A DNA stretch of 64,000 nucleotides. Origin: Thalassovita litoralis (GTDB lineage Bacteria; Pseudomonadota; Alphaproteobacteria; Rhodobacterales; Rhodobacteraceae). The DNA is taken from contig NZ_FXTO01000012.1 in NCBI RefSeq assembly GCF_900182725.1, positions 33,020-97,019 of the forward strand, in the 5' to 3' direction. The first letter of the stretch is position 1. Each line of letters starts with the position of its first letter. Of this stretch, positions 33,756 to 42,256 are shown one piece after another. The position numbers and the translations under genes were made by a program. The notes below the pieces were generated by a model, which saw only the letters and a list, made by a program, of their open reading frames with translations, was not told the DNA's origin and searched no databases.

Positions 33756-34346
33756 ATGACATTGTTGCTTGCTTTCTTTTTTGTAATTTTGGCATTGGTT
33801 GCCTTGTTTCCGCCCTTTCTAGTTATGCTTGGAGGTTACTCAGGAAGCTTCGTTGAACGCTATGAGAGCTTTTTAGGTGAAAATGGAGGAACATTTGTCT
33901 CTATCGGTACTGTATTCTTAGTTTCCGGACTTGCGGTTTGGGCGGCTGCGATTACCAATTCTGCAACTGACCGACGAGAGGTCTATGGCCGGAAAATGCA
34001 GGCTGCTTTGCAGAAATCTCAGTTTAGACAAAGATGGATTGATGATCTCCGTGATGCACTAGCGGTATTCATCGCTGATATTTCTAATGAAACAACAGAC
34101 TATGAAACTTCTGGTCGGAATCTCAACCAAATTTTGCTTCGGTTACCCATGCATGAGGATGAAGCCAAAGAAGTCGCGAAAGCTCTACAGCAGTTGATGA
34201 ATGCAATGCGTGATCCCGAACAAAATGAAAGCATGAAGGCCAAGGCAAGAACTCACGCAGTGTATTCCGCACAAAAATTTCTCAAGAGAGAATGGGGTAC
34301 TCTTAAAAAAGAGTTGGATAGCGCTGAAGGGATCGAGTTTAAGTGA
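33756..34346 (+). CDS. AT-rich membrane protein inserted in the AAA operon
   Basis: A 196-residue protein with two hydrophobic segments (residues about 2-25 and 45-62) and a helical cytoplasmic tail (ALQKSQFRQRWIDDLRDALA; EAKEVAKALQQLMNAMRD). Its base composition differs sharply from its neighbours: bases 33841-33900 have 25 G+C of 60, against 37 of 60 at 34381-34440 in the next gene. Codon use is A/T-ended. It sits between two GTGA tetranucleotides (33751-33754 and 34343-34346). No family recognised; probably a late arrival by transfer. Confidence 0.75.
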   Translation: MTLLLAFFFVILALVALFPPFLVMLGGYSGSFVERYESFLGENGGTFVSIGTVFLVSGLAVWAAAITNSATDRREVYGRKMQAALQKSQFRQRWIDDLRDALAVFIADISNETTDYETSGRNLNQILLRLPMHEDEAKEVAKALQQLMNAMRDPEQNESMKAKARTHAVYSAQKFLKREWGTLKKELDSAEGIEFK

Positions 34347-35752
34347 AACGCCTCATCGAAAAAGGCCTGATGTTCGGGAACCTGATCCATGTGGCCTCGC
34401 CTGCGTTGGTGGAGCGGTATAACCGCGCGTTGGTCCATCTGACGGGCAAGCGCACGGAGCTGACGGATTTTCACATCGACATCAGCGGGTATTCCCCGGA
34501 AATCGGGGATGAGCTGGGGGATATGCTGTATCTGAACCAAGGGGGCTGTAATCGGCAGTTCATCCTGCTGACCACCGCGCAGAAAACCGCGCCTTTGCTG
34601 AATGCCAAATTCTCGATGTCGCGCAGCATTCTGCGGCAGTTCATCGAGGAAAACGAGGCGCAACTGTTCGCCCTGACCGCGCGAGATGCGGTGGCGGGGG
34701 AGCTGTTGAACTCGGTCTATTCTGTCGCCGATCCGGCGCGGCTGCTGGACATTCGCAAAATCAGGATCGAGGCGGACACGACCGCAGGCACGGTGCGGGA
34801 CGCGGAAAAGCTGGGCCAGATGGTTGACCGCTTCATGGAGGAGGACGACGCCTGGTTCGATGATGTGCTGATTGCGGATATGATCGGGCTGGCGAAAAAA
34901 ACTGGCGATGTGACGCGCAATCCGGTGCGGCTGAAACAGATGGAATTCGTGCAGAACAATTACTGGACCGCGCATTTCGGCGGGGTTTACCTGTTTCGCG
35001 GCGGGCCGGATGCTGTGGCGATTGCGCGGGATAAAGCGGCGCTGGCCGGATTGGCGGGGGCGCATGTTTTTGGCTTCGATGCGCGCAATCAGATTGCCCG
35101 GTTTCTGGAGCAGAACAAGCTGGTGGAACCCATCGTCAAGGCGCGGGGGATCGACGCGGGGGCGATCCTGCGGCAGAAGATGGATTTCATCGTGGTGGAT
35201 GTGGCGCAAGACCGGGGGATTGACCTGACCGGGGCCACGCGGCGCGATATTCGGGCGCTGGCCCGCGCCCATGCCGATGCGTTGCCGCCGGAATTTCATG
35301 GACTTCAGGCCTTGGTGCGCTGGGCCGAGGACGAAGGACCGTGGCCCCGGATCGACAGCGATCACCCGGCCTATTTCTATAGCCTGCGGGCGGCGGATCA
35401 CCCGGATGCGGATCTGGTGAACATGCTGCTGGCGGAATTGGCACCCAAGGACGTGCGGCAGTTGTTTATCTGCCACAAAGAGCTGTTTTACAGCCTGTAT
35501 GCAGGGTGGTCGGACACCAAGAAATCCTATGTCGCGGATTTTCTGGAACGCGAATATCTGGCGGATAAGGTGGGGGCGCGGGCGGCCTTGTTTGGGCATG
35601 ATGCGCCCTTGGCGGAACCTGCGCCACCCCCGCCACCACCTGCCCCGAAGCGGGATTTGCTGGACCGGGTCGGGCCGTGGGGGTCTGTGCGGCGGGAACG
35701 TGCCGCGCAGGGCCATGACAGGCCGCGCCCCAAGGGGCCGTGGGGCGGATAA
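34343..35752 (+). CDS. Unknown protein (DUF6638-like) of the AAA operon
   Basis: A 469-residue protein starting at a GTG that overlaps the preceding stop (GTGA). The opening KRLIEKGLMFGNLIHVASPA followed by YNRALVHLTGKRTELTDFHI and DISGYSPEIGDELGD is what I associate with the DUF6638 family of Rhodobacterales; this is from memory and moderate. The C-terminus is a proline-rich linker (seven Pro) and a basic tail. No catalytic motif is visible. In the ancestral operon it probably followed the ATPase directly. Confidence 0.68.
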   Translation: MKRLIEKGLMFGNLIHVASPALVERYNRALVHLTGKRTELTDFHIDISGYSPEIGDELGDMLYLNQGGCNRQFILLTTAQKTAPLLNAKFSMSRSILRQFIEENEAQLFALTARDAVAGELLNSVYSVADPARLLDIRKIRIEADTTAGTVRDAEKLGQMVDRFMEEDDAWFDDVLIADMIGLAKKTGDVTRNPVRLKQMEFVQNNYWTAHFGGVYLFRGGPDAVAIARDKAALAGLAGAHVFGFDARNQIARFLEQNKLVEPIVKARGIDAGAILRQKMDFIVVDVAQDRGIDLTGATRRDIRALARAHADALPPEFHGLQALVRWAEDEGPWPRIDSDHPAYFYSLRAADHPDADLVNMLLAELAPKDVRQLFICHKELFYSLYAGWSDTKKSYVADFLEREYLADKVGARAALFGHDAPLAEPAPPPPPPAPKRDLLDRVGPWGSVRRERAAQGHDRPRPKGPWGG

Positions 35753-35764
35753 GGGAGAAGCGGG

Positions 35765-36031
35765 ATGCTGGGATTGCTGCGTCTGGTCGTCGTTGGGTTT
35801 GTCGTTCTAAGCGTGATCTATGTGATCGTGTCCATCTGGTCGCGCCGGGTGCGGCGCGGCAAGCTGGAGCGCGAATGGGACGAAGAAGTGAAACGCGGCG
35901 ACCGTGAGGATTTCATCGAGGATGGGCTGGACGATTACGACGATTCATTCCGGCGCAAGCTGATCCTGTTGGTGTATATCGTGCCGGTGGCGATTGTCGC
36001 GCTGATCATCTATCTAGTGAACTATCGTTGA
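35765..36031 (+). CDS. Small two-TM membrane protein of the AAA operon
   Basis: An 88-residue protein with two membrane helices (residues about 4-24 and 66-86) separated by a highly charged loop (KLEREWDEEVKRGDREDFIE, then DGLDDYDDS). The loop would face the cytoplasm and could recruit the ATPase or a partner. GGGAGAAGCGGG precedes the ATG, 12 bases after the preceding stop. Confidence 0.7.
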   Translation: MLGLLRLVVVGFVVLSVIYVIVSIWSRRVRRGKLEREWDEEVKRGDREDFIEDGLDDYDDSFRRKLILLVYIVPVAIVALIIYLVNYR

Positions 36032-36153
36032 GGTGTTTCGAGGCGGGCCTGATACGCAGGTCGTTTTCAAATCACCCGCAACATTGAGTGGTTTTACGCG
36101 TATCCGAATACACGCTGACGCGGGGGTTCGACACGCATTAAGGAGGGCCGGGT

Positions 36154-36801
36154 ATGGTCTATGTCAAATGGGCATTCTGGGGAACGGTCTGGCTGATCGT
36201 GGGGGCGTTTTTCCACTACACGCTGCCGCAGCACGATATTGTGCGGATCGTCAATACCTATGAGGAACGGCAGGAACTGGGCGACTGGACCCGGATTTTC
36301 TGGTCTACGCCGGACGATCAATCCACGGCGCTGATCAACCGTGATGTGCAGTTCATTCAGGCCGTCACCCCCGAGGGAAAGGCTAAGGTGTATCGGAACG
36401 AAGACACCGGATGGCACTGGCCGCCCTATTTCAAATTCGACACGGCCAACCTGTACACCGAGGCGAATGACGCCAAATCCACCAAGGATAATCCCGAATG
36501 GTATTCGGTCACGCATTATGGCTGGCGGAACGAATATTGGTCGGTGTTTCCGAATGCCGTGGGGCTGAAGCGGGTGGATGGGCCGGATGCGACGATTATC
36601 CCGTGGCTGAACATCATTATCCTGACCCTGTTTTTCGCGCTGATCTGGGCGATCTGGGTACGCTGGCGGCGCTTTCGGGCGAAACGAATTGACCCGATGC
36701 TGGAAGGGATCGAAGATAGCTGGGATGACAGCATGGATACGCTGGCCGAAAAACGCGGCCGGGTCCGGCGCTGGCTGGATAGCTGGAAATCGAAGAAGTA
36801 A
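36154..36801 (+). CDS. DUF1523 family membrane protein
   Basis: A 215-residue protein with an N-terminal membrane helix (residues about 4-24) and a second near 149-170, framing an extracytoplasmic domain with HYTLPQHDIVRIVNTYEERQ and WYSVTHYGWRNEYWSVFPNA, typical of DUF1523. The C-terminus is basic and cytoplasmic. Function unknown. AAGGAGGG precedes the ATG at 36154. The 122-base gap before it may hold a promoter, so membership in the AAA operon is likely but not certain. Confidence 0.78.
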   Translation: MVYVKWAFWGTVWLIVGAFFHYTLPQHDIVRIVNTYEERQELGDWTRIFWSTPDDQSTALINRDVQFIQAVTPEGKAKVYRNEDTGWHWPPYFKFDTANLYTEANDAKSTKDNPEWYSVTHYGWRNEYWSVFPNAVGLKRVDGPDATIIPWLNIIILTLFFALIWAIWVRWRRFRAKRIDPMLEGIEDSWDDSMDTLAEKRGRVRRWLDSWKSKK

Positions 36802-36816
36802 GCAAAGGGATTGGTT

Positions 36817-37233
36817 ATGTTTCGCATCGTATCGAAAACCGCGCTGATTGCTGTGGCTGTTGCATCACTCGCGGGGGCCGCGCAGGCGGCGGATTTTAAG
36901 ATTTCGTTTACTTGGGATGGGTTGAAGCTGTGTACCAGTGGGTCGCCGAATGTGGTGCCGAACCCTGCATTCGTGGTCAAGGGTCTGCCTGCGGGAACGC
37001 AGGTTGTGCAGTTCCGGTTGGTTGATCTGGACGTGCCGGGATACGATCATGGTGGCGGCGCGGTGGCAATGACCAAGGACGGCAAGGTGCCAAGCGGGGC
37101 GTTTCGGTACAAAAGCCCATGCCCGCCGAATGGCAAACATACCTATGAATGGACGGCGGTCGCCAAATCCAAGAAAGGGTTCGGGGGCAAGAAGCTGGGA
37201 ACGGCAAAGGCCCGGCGCAAATACCCCGAGTGA
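36817..37233 (+). CDS. Exported PEBP-like (YbhB/YbcL type) protein
   Basis: A 138-residue protein with a signal peptide (residues 1-23, ending AGAAQA). The mature part, with FRLVDLDVPGYDHGGGAVAM and YKSPCPPNGKHTYEWTAVA, matches the phosphatidylethanolamine-binding protein fold, in which the D-x-D...H and the CPP..G segments line the anion pocket. The bacterial family is of unclear role. AAAGGGA lies 7 bases before the ATG at 36817. A terminator follows the stop. Confidence 0.7.
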   Translation: MFRIVSKTALIAVAVASLAGAAQAADFKISFTWDGLKLCTSGSPNVVPNPAFVVKGLPAGTQVVQFRLVDLDVPGYDHGGGAVAMTKDGKVPSGAFRYKSPCPPNGKHTYEWTAVAKSKKGFGGKKLGTAKARRKYPE

Positions 37234-37239
37234 GTTTTA

Positions 37240-37271
37240 CCAAAGGGCCGTCCGCTGGGATGGCCCTTTGG
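37240..37271. terminator. Bidirectional terminator
   Basis: CCAAAGGGCC (37240-37249) pairs with GGCCCTTTGG (37262-37271), between the convergent PEBP-like and ackA genes. Confidence 0.78.
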
Positions 37272-37273
37272 GT

Positions 37274-38338
37274 TTAGTGGGCCGCCTGCATCACGCCAAT
37301 GGCGTCGCGGGCGATTTGGCGTTCTTCGTCGGCCTTCACGATATGCACAGGCAGATCACCCAAAAAGGCCAGATGTGCCATGATCCGGTCACGGATCGGG
37401 GCGGCGTTTTCGCCGATACCGCCGGTAAAGGCCACGGCATCCACCCCCCCCATTGCCACGATGGCCGAACCAGCCTGTCGTGCCGCCCAATAGCAGAAAT
37501 GTTCAACGGCAAAACGGGCCTGATCGCTGTCGGTGGATAGCAGGGTGGCCATGTCATTGGTGCCAGCCAGCCCCTTTAGCCCGCTGTGTTTGTTCAGCAG
37601 GTCGGTGGCCGCGTCGATACCGTGATCCTGTGCCATACGCAGCACGGCCATACCGTCAATCGCACCGGGGCGTGTTCCCATCACCAACCCGTCCAGCGGG
37701 GAATAGCCCATCGAATTGGCCACGGATTTGCCATCCAGAATGGCGCACAGGCTGGCGCCGTTACCCAGATGCAGCGCCAGCAGGCGGCGGGGCAGGTTGG
37801 GGCGCAGGTTTTCAACAAGGCTGGCATAGCTTAGCCCGTGAAACCCGTAGCGGCGAATGCCCTTGTCGCGTTCAGCCTGCGGGATGGCAAAGGTGGTTGC
37901 CAGTGCCGGATTGCCCGCGTGAAAGGCCGTGTCGAAGCTGGCATATTGCGGCAGGTCGGGGACCAGCACCTGAAGCGCGCGGATGGCGGACAGGTTATGT
38001 GGATTATGTAGCGGGGCCAGATCGTTATAGCTTTCGATCCGGGTGATGATGTCCGGCGTCAACCGGGCGGGGGCGGTCAGGGATGCGCCGCCATGCACGA
38101 TCCTATGGGCCGCAGCGGTCAGCCCGCTGGCAGGGTGGCCCTGTGCGGCCAGCGCATCCAGCAGCGATTTGAACGCGCCCTTGTGATCGGGGGCGAAAAC
38201 GGGTTGTTTCAGCGCCCCCAGCTTGATCTGCCCGTTGCCGCCGATTTCGGTGATGCTGCCGGATAGAATGGCCGTCAGGTCAGGGGTGAAAAGTTCGATC
38301 TTGATCGAACTGGACCCGGCATTCACAACCAAAATCAT
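37274..38338 (-). CDS. ackA: Acetate kinase
   Basis: A 354-residue acetate kinase, interconverting acetyl phosphate plus ADP with acetate plus ATP. VNAGSSSIKIELF opens the first ASKHA domain; SFDTAFHAG, YGFHGLSY, LHLGNGASL, MGTRPGAID and AFTGGIGENA are the family's successive motifs. It is about 45 residues shorter than E. coli AckA but complete in motifs. Start overlaps the end of pta by 4 bases, forming a pta-ackA operon. Near tpa and a TauR-like regulator it may serve sulfonate (taurine) catabolism. Confidence 0.93.
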   Translation of the reverse strand: MILVVNAGSSSIKIELFTPDLTAILSGSITEIGGNGQIKLGALKQPVFAPDHKGAFKSLLDALAAQGHPASGLTAAAHRIVHGGASLTAPARLTPDIITRIESYNDLAPLHNPHNLSAIRALQVLVPDLPQYASFDTAFHAGNPALATTFAIPQAERDKGIRRYGFHGLSYASLVENLRPNLPRRLLALHLGNGASLCAILDGKSVANSMGYSPLDGLVMGTRPGAIDGMAVLRMAQDHGIDAATDLLNKHSGLKGLAGTNDMATLLSTDSDQARFAVEHFCYWAARQAGSAIVAMGGVDAVAFTGGIGENAAPIRDRIMAHLAFLGDLPVHIVKADEERQIARDAIGVMQAAH

Positions 38339-39285
38339 GCGTCAGCCCCGGCAGCAATCACGCCCAAAGCGGCGGATGCGATACGCGCCGGGGCCGCCTG
38401 CGCCCGCGAGGTCAGCAAGATCGGCACCTTGGCCCCCAGCACCAGACCGGCGGCGCAACAGCCCATGCCCAGAACCATCAGTTTGAACACCGCGTTGCCG
38501 GTGGTGATGTTTGGGGTCAGAATGATGTCGGCATCGCCGCATACGTCGGATTCGTAGCCTTTGGCTTCGGCGGCATCGCGGGACAGGATCAGGTCCATCG
38601 CCATCGGACCCGAAACAGAACAATGCGGCAGCGCGGTTTTGGCCCAATCGGCGATTTCGCGGGCCTGCATGGAATTGGGCAGTGACGGAATCGGGTCTTC
38701 GGTGGCGGACAGGATACCGGCCTTTGGATGGGAAATGCCCAGTTGCCGCGCCAGTCGGACCGCGTGGCGCAGGCATTCCTTGCGGGTGTCCACATCCGGG
38801 TCCACGTTCAGCGCCCCGTCAGTCAGCAGGATGGGACGATCCGATTCGGGCATGGTGATGTGAAAGACATGGCCGCAACGTGTGCTGTCATCGCGCAGAC
38901 CCGCCGACCGGGGTAGCAACCCCTTGAGAAAGGTCGAGGTGTGAATTTGCCCCTTCATGATGGCGTCGGCCTGCCCGGTGCGGGCCAGTTCGGCGGCTTT
39001 GGGGGCGGCTTCGGTATGGGGGGCGTGGATCAGCGGCAGGGTGGAAATATCCCATTCGATGTCATCCGCGATCTGGCGGATTTTTTCCGCGTCCCCGATC
39101 AGGATGGGATCGGCCATCCCCGCATCGGCGGCTTCGCGGATGCCGGTCAGCGCATTGACCGAGGCGGCATTGACCAGCGCCACCCGCGGCGTGGGCAGGC
39201 CACGCGCCTGCGCCAAAAGACGCTGAGGGGCTTCGGCGGTGGTGGCGGAAACAAAGGGAAACGGGTCGCGGACGGAAAGTTGCAT
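38335..39285 (-). CDS. pta: Phosphate acetyltransferase (short form)
   Basis: A 316-residue phosphotransacetylase-type enzyme moving acetyl groups between CoA and phosphate. It contains only the catalytic domain (LLTDGALNVDPDVDTRKECL; LSATEDPIPSLPNSMQAREI; PNITTGNAVFKLMVLG), as in phosphate acetyl/butyryltransferases. In sulfonate degraders the short Pta converts the acetyl phosphate formed by Xsc to acetyl-CoA; no xsc is present nearby. It precedes ackA with a 4-base overlap. Confidence 0.88.
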   Translation of the reverse strand: MQLSVRDPFPFVSATTAEAPQRLLAQARGLPTPRVALVNAASVNALTGIREAADAGMADPILIGDAEKIRQIADDIEWDISTLPLIHAPHTEAAPKAAELARTGQADAIMKGQIHTSTFLKGLLPRSAGLRDDSTRCGHVFHITMPESDRPILLTDGALNVDPDVDTRKECLRHAVRLARQLGISHPKAGILSATEDPIPSLPNSMQAREIADWAKTALPHCSVSGPMAMDLILSRDAAEAKGYESDVCGDADIILTPNITTGNAVFKLMVLGMGCCAAGLVLGAKVPILLTSRAQAAPARIASAALGVIAAGADA

Positions 39286-39387
39286 CAGGGGCCTTTCGCC
39301 AATGTGGGTGGGCGGCTTGGGTTCGGGGACAGCCTATCAAATCCATGTGACACTGCCACCGTGCCGTAGCGGCGGGCTGGCGGTTTT

Positions 39388-40869
39388 TTAACTGCTGGGG
39401 GGCGGATTGGTTTGTATGTCGGCAATCGCGCGGGCAATCCGGGCGATCCCTTCGGGGATGCGTTCCACAGGGATCGAGGAATAGGCCAGCCGATAAAAAT
39501 TTGTGGGCGGGTTGGCGATAGGGAAAAAATGCTGCCCCGCCTCGATCAGGACGCTTTGATCCATCAGGCGGGTGGTCAGGGCGCGGGTGTCCACCCCGTC
39601 CGGCGCCCGCATCCAAAAGGACGACCCGCCAAAGGCGCCGCTGCCCGCAATGTCCAGCCCATGTTCGCGAATGGCGCTTTCCATCACGCGACGACGATCC
39701 GCCAGCACACGGCCCATTTTGCGGATCAACGCATCGTAATGGCCCAGCGACAGGAAATAAGCGGCGGTGCGCTGGATATGGCCGGGGGGGTGGCGCAGGA
39801 CGCTGGCACGTAGGGCGCGGGCCTCTCGGATAAAGGATTCAGACCCGACCAGATAACCCAGCCGCAGACCGGGAAACAGCGATTTGGAAAAGCTGCCGAC
39901 ATAGATCACGCGCCCGTCCCCATCCAGCGATTTCAGCGCCGGGGACGGGGGGGACAGGAACGACATTTCAAATTCGTAATCATCCTCGACGATCAGGGCG
40001 TCCAGTTCGCGGGCGCGGTCCAGCAATGCGTGGCGGCGATCCAGCGGCATGGTGGTGGCGGTGGGGCATTGGTGCGACGGGGTGGTAAAAATCACGTCGG
40101 CCTGCGGAATACGATCAGGCGGCAGGCCATGTGCATCCACATCCACCGGGGCCATATGGCAGCGTGATTGGGTCAGGATGTCCCGCAAGGCGGGGTAGCA
40201 GGGGCTTTCAACCGCAGCGATGCGGCGCTGCGTCAGCAAGACCTGCGCCGCCAGCCACAGCGCGTTTTGCGCGCCCAGCGTCAATAGCACCTGATCCGGG
40301 CGGGCGGTGATGCCCCGGCGCGGCAGGGTGTGGCGCAGGATGAATTCAATCAGCTTGGGGTCGTCCTGATCGTAGTAATCGGTGGTCAGGGCGGTGAAAT
40401 CTTTCTGCCCCAGTGCCTTCAGCGCGCAAAGCCGCCAATTGGCGTGATCGAACAGGGCGGGATCGGTTTGCCCATAAATAAAGGCATAGCGATAGCGGGA
40501 CCAGTCACGCGGACGATCCGGGGTAACGCCGCCAGTGAACCGTTGCCCGATGGCGCGGGACCAGTCGACAGCATCGGATTTCGGGACTTGCGGCGGGGTA
40601 GCGGGTGGTTCGGGGGCGGTATCGGACACATAATATCCCGACCGCCCCCGCGCAGACAGATAATCCGAGGCCACCAGTTCCGTATAGGCCAACGTTACGG
40701 TGATCCGGCTGACCCCCAGATGTTGTGCCAGTTTCCGCGAGGAAGGCAGCTTTTCCCCCCGCGCAAAGCGGCCTGACAGGATGCCTTGGGCAATCATCTG
40801 CTGGATCTGCGATTGCAGGGTGCCTTGCGCGTGGCTGTCCAAAAAGAAGGTTTCGGCGGAAATGCTCAT
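39388..40869 (-). CDS. MocR-type PLP-dependent regulator, TauR-like
   Basis: A 493-residue GntR/MocR protein. Residues about 15-80 form the winged helix (LQSQIQQMIAQGILSGRFAR, LAQHLGVSRITVTLAYTEL); the rest is an aminotransferase-fold domain with the PLP Lys in YVGSFSKSLFPGLRLGYL. TauR of Rhodobacter, which activates taurine genes, has this architecture. The call TauR-like rests on the tpa and pta-ackA context and on CTGG direct repeats in both promoters. The start at 40869 opens on the MSISAETFFLD sequence; upstream codons are not gene-like. Confidence 0.8.
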   Translation of the reverse strand: MSISAETFFLDSHAQGTLQSQIQQMIAQGILSGRFARGEKLPSSRKLAQHLGVSRITVTLAYTELVASDYLSARGRSGYYVSDTAPEPPATPPQVPKSDAVDWSRAIGQRFTGGVTPDRPRDWSRYRYAFIYGQTDPALFDHANWRLCALKALGQKDFTALTTDYYDQDDPKLIEFILRHTLPRRGITARPDQVLLTLGAQNALWLAAQVLLTQRRIAAVESPCYPALRDILTQSRCHMAPVDVDAHGLPPDRIPQADVIFTTPSHQCPTATTMPLDRRHALLDRARELDALIVEDDYEFEMSFLSPPSPALKSLDGDGRVIYVGSFSKSLFPGLRLGYLVGSESFIREARALRASVLRHPPGHIQRTAAYFLSLGHYDALIRKMGRVLADRRRVMESAIREHGLDIAGSGAFGGSSFWMRAPDGVDTRALTTRLMDQSVLIEAGQHFFPIANPPTNFYRLAYSSIPVERIPEGIARIARAIADIQTNPPPSS

Positions 40870-40883
40870 GCTTGCAGGGTAGA

Positions 40884-40915
40884 CTGGACTTATGGCGGGT
40901 TCAATCTGGCATGAT
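40884..40915 (+). promoter_or_regulatory. Putative TauR site: CTGG direct repeat in the MocR-panE divergent promoter
   Basis: CTGGACTTAT (40884-40893) and CTGGCATGAT (40906-40915) are direct repeats 22 bases apart, start to start, on the plus strand. The first matches what I recall of the TauR consensus CTGGACYTAA. The same 22-base spacing is seen before tpa. Confidence 0.55.
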
Positions 40916-40968
40916 GGGTGACAAGCCCGCCGGAATGCGCCAGTCTGCCCAGCAAACAGGAGGCGCAG

Positions 40969-41862
40969 ATGAAAATTGCGGTGATGGGGGCCGGGGCGGT
41001 CGGATGTTATTACGGCGCGATGTTGGCACAGGCCGGGCATCAGGTGGTGCTGGTCGGACGGCCCGCATTGGTGCGGGCGGTGCAGGCCGATGGGCTGGTT
41101 TTGGAAAAGGACGGGCAGCGCCATGTCTGCGCAGTGATGGCCACAGACGACCCAGCGGCGGTAGCCGGGGCCGATATGGTGCTGTTTTGCGTGAAATCCG
41201 GCGATACGGAAACCGCAGGGCGGCAAATCGCGCCGCATCTGGGGGCCGGGGCGCTGTTGCTGAGTTTGCAAAACGGGGTGTCCAATGCGGAACGTCTGGC
41301 GCAGGTCACGGGGCATTCGGTGATCCCGACGGTGGTTTATGTGGCCAGCGCGATGGCCGGGCCGGGCGTGGTGCGCCACGAAGGCCGGGGCGATCTGGCA
41401 ATCGGTGGGCCGGGCGCAGATGCGGCGGGCGCTGTGCTGCGGGCGGCAGGCGTGGAAACCGATGTGTCAGATCAGGTGATGAGCGCGCTTTGGGCCAAGC
41501 TGGTGCTGAATTGCGCCTATAACGCGGTGTCCGCGATTGCGCGCCTGCCTTATGGGGTGTTGGCGCAGGTGGACGGGGTGATGCCCTTGCTGGATCAGAT
41601 CGTTGCGGAATGCCGGGCCGTCGCCGCAGCCGAGGGGATTACCCTACCAGAGGAGGTGTCGCAAACCGTTCACGGCATTCCGAACTGGATGCCGGGACAG
41701 TTTTCATCCACCGCCCAGGATGTCATGCGGGGCCGCCCGTCCGAGATTGATTTCCTGAACGGTGAAATCGTGCGATTGGCCGCGAAACACGGGATCGACG
41801 TGCCAATCAACCGCACGCTGACGCTGCTGGTGAAACTGATCGAACGCCAACAAGCGGAATAA
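40969..41862 (+). CDS. Ketopantoate reductase family protein
   Basis: A 297-residue NADP-dependent 2-dehydropantoate 2-reductase type protein. The Rossmann loop is VMGAGAVGCYYGAML at residues 4-18; VLFCVKSGDTE and LSLQNGVSNAERL match the family; the catalytic Lys lies in ALWAKLVLNCAYNA. It could make pantoate for CoA synthesis or be one of the many PanE-like paralogues with other substrates. It is divergent from the MocR gene and shares its promoter region. AGGAGGCGCAG precedes the ATG. Confidence 0.85.
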   Translation: MKIAVMGAGAVGCYYGAMLAQAGHQVVLVGRPALVRAVQADGLVLEKDGQRHVCAVMATDDPAAVAGADMVLFCVKSGDTETAGRQIAPHLGAGALLLSLQNGVSNAERLAQVTGHSVIPTVVYVASAMAGPGVVRHEGRGDLAIGGPGADAAGAVLRAAGVETDVSDQVMSALWAKLVLNCAYNAVSAIARLPYGVLAQVDGVMPLLDQIVAECRAVAAAEGITLPEEVSQTVHGIPNWMPGQFSSTAQDVMRGRPSEIDFLNGEIVRLAAKHGIDVPINRTLTLLVKLIERQQAE

Positions 41863-41907
41863 AGCGCCCTGAAATACTGGGTTGATCTGAAATCCTCCTC
41901 AATATAA

Positions 41908-41927
41908 CTATAAAACTAGTTTTATAG
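41908..41927. promoter_or_regulatory. Perfect 20-bp palindrome, probable ArsR-family operator
   Basis: CTATAAAACT (41908-41917) is followed directly by its complement AGTTTTATAG (41918-41927). It ends 17 bases before the ArsR start and would block the promoter of the arsR-permease pair, consistent with autorepression. Confidence 0.7.
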
Positions 41928-41944
41928 AATCATGGAGGGCGGAT

Positions 41945-42256
41945 ATGGACTTGTCTCTTACTGCTGGCGGCTTTGCCGCAATGGGGTCCGAGGCGCGGTT
42001 GACCGTGCTAAAGGCGTTGATACGCGCGGGTGAACCGGGGCTGACTGTGGGGGAAATCCAGACCCGCACAGGGATTGCACCATCGACCTTGGCGCATCAT
42101 CTGAAATTTCTGTTGGCGGGTGGGGTCATTGTGCAGGAACGGATGGGACGCAGCACCATCACCCGCGCCAATTTTGGCGCCCTAAAGGGCTTGGCCGATT
42201 TCATCCTGAGCGAATGCTGCGCGGATTTGTGCAGAAAGGCGGCCAATGATGACTGA
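41945..42256 (+). CDS. ArsR-family transcriptional repressor
   Basis: A 103-residue winged-helix protein (GLTVGEIQTRTGIAPSTLAH as recognition helix; FLLAGGVIVQERMGRSTITR as wing). Cys occur only near the C-terminus, ECCADLC, a possible metal(loid)-sensing site as in ArsR variants. It overlaps the permease gene by 11 bases. Together with the palindromic operator it forms a self-controlled metal-responsive unit. Confidence 0.85.
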   Translation: MDLSLTAGGFAAMGSEARLTVLKALIRAGEPGLTVGEIQTRTGIAPSTLAHHLKFLLAGGVIVQERMGRSTITRANFGALKGLADFILSECCADLCRKAANDD

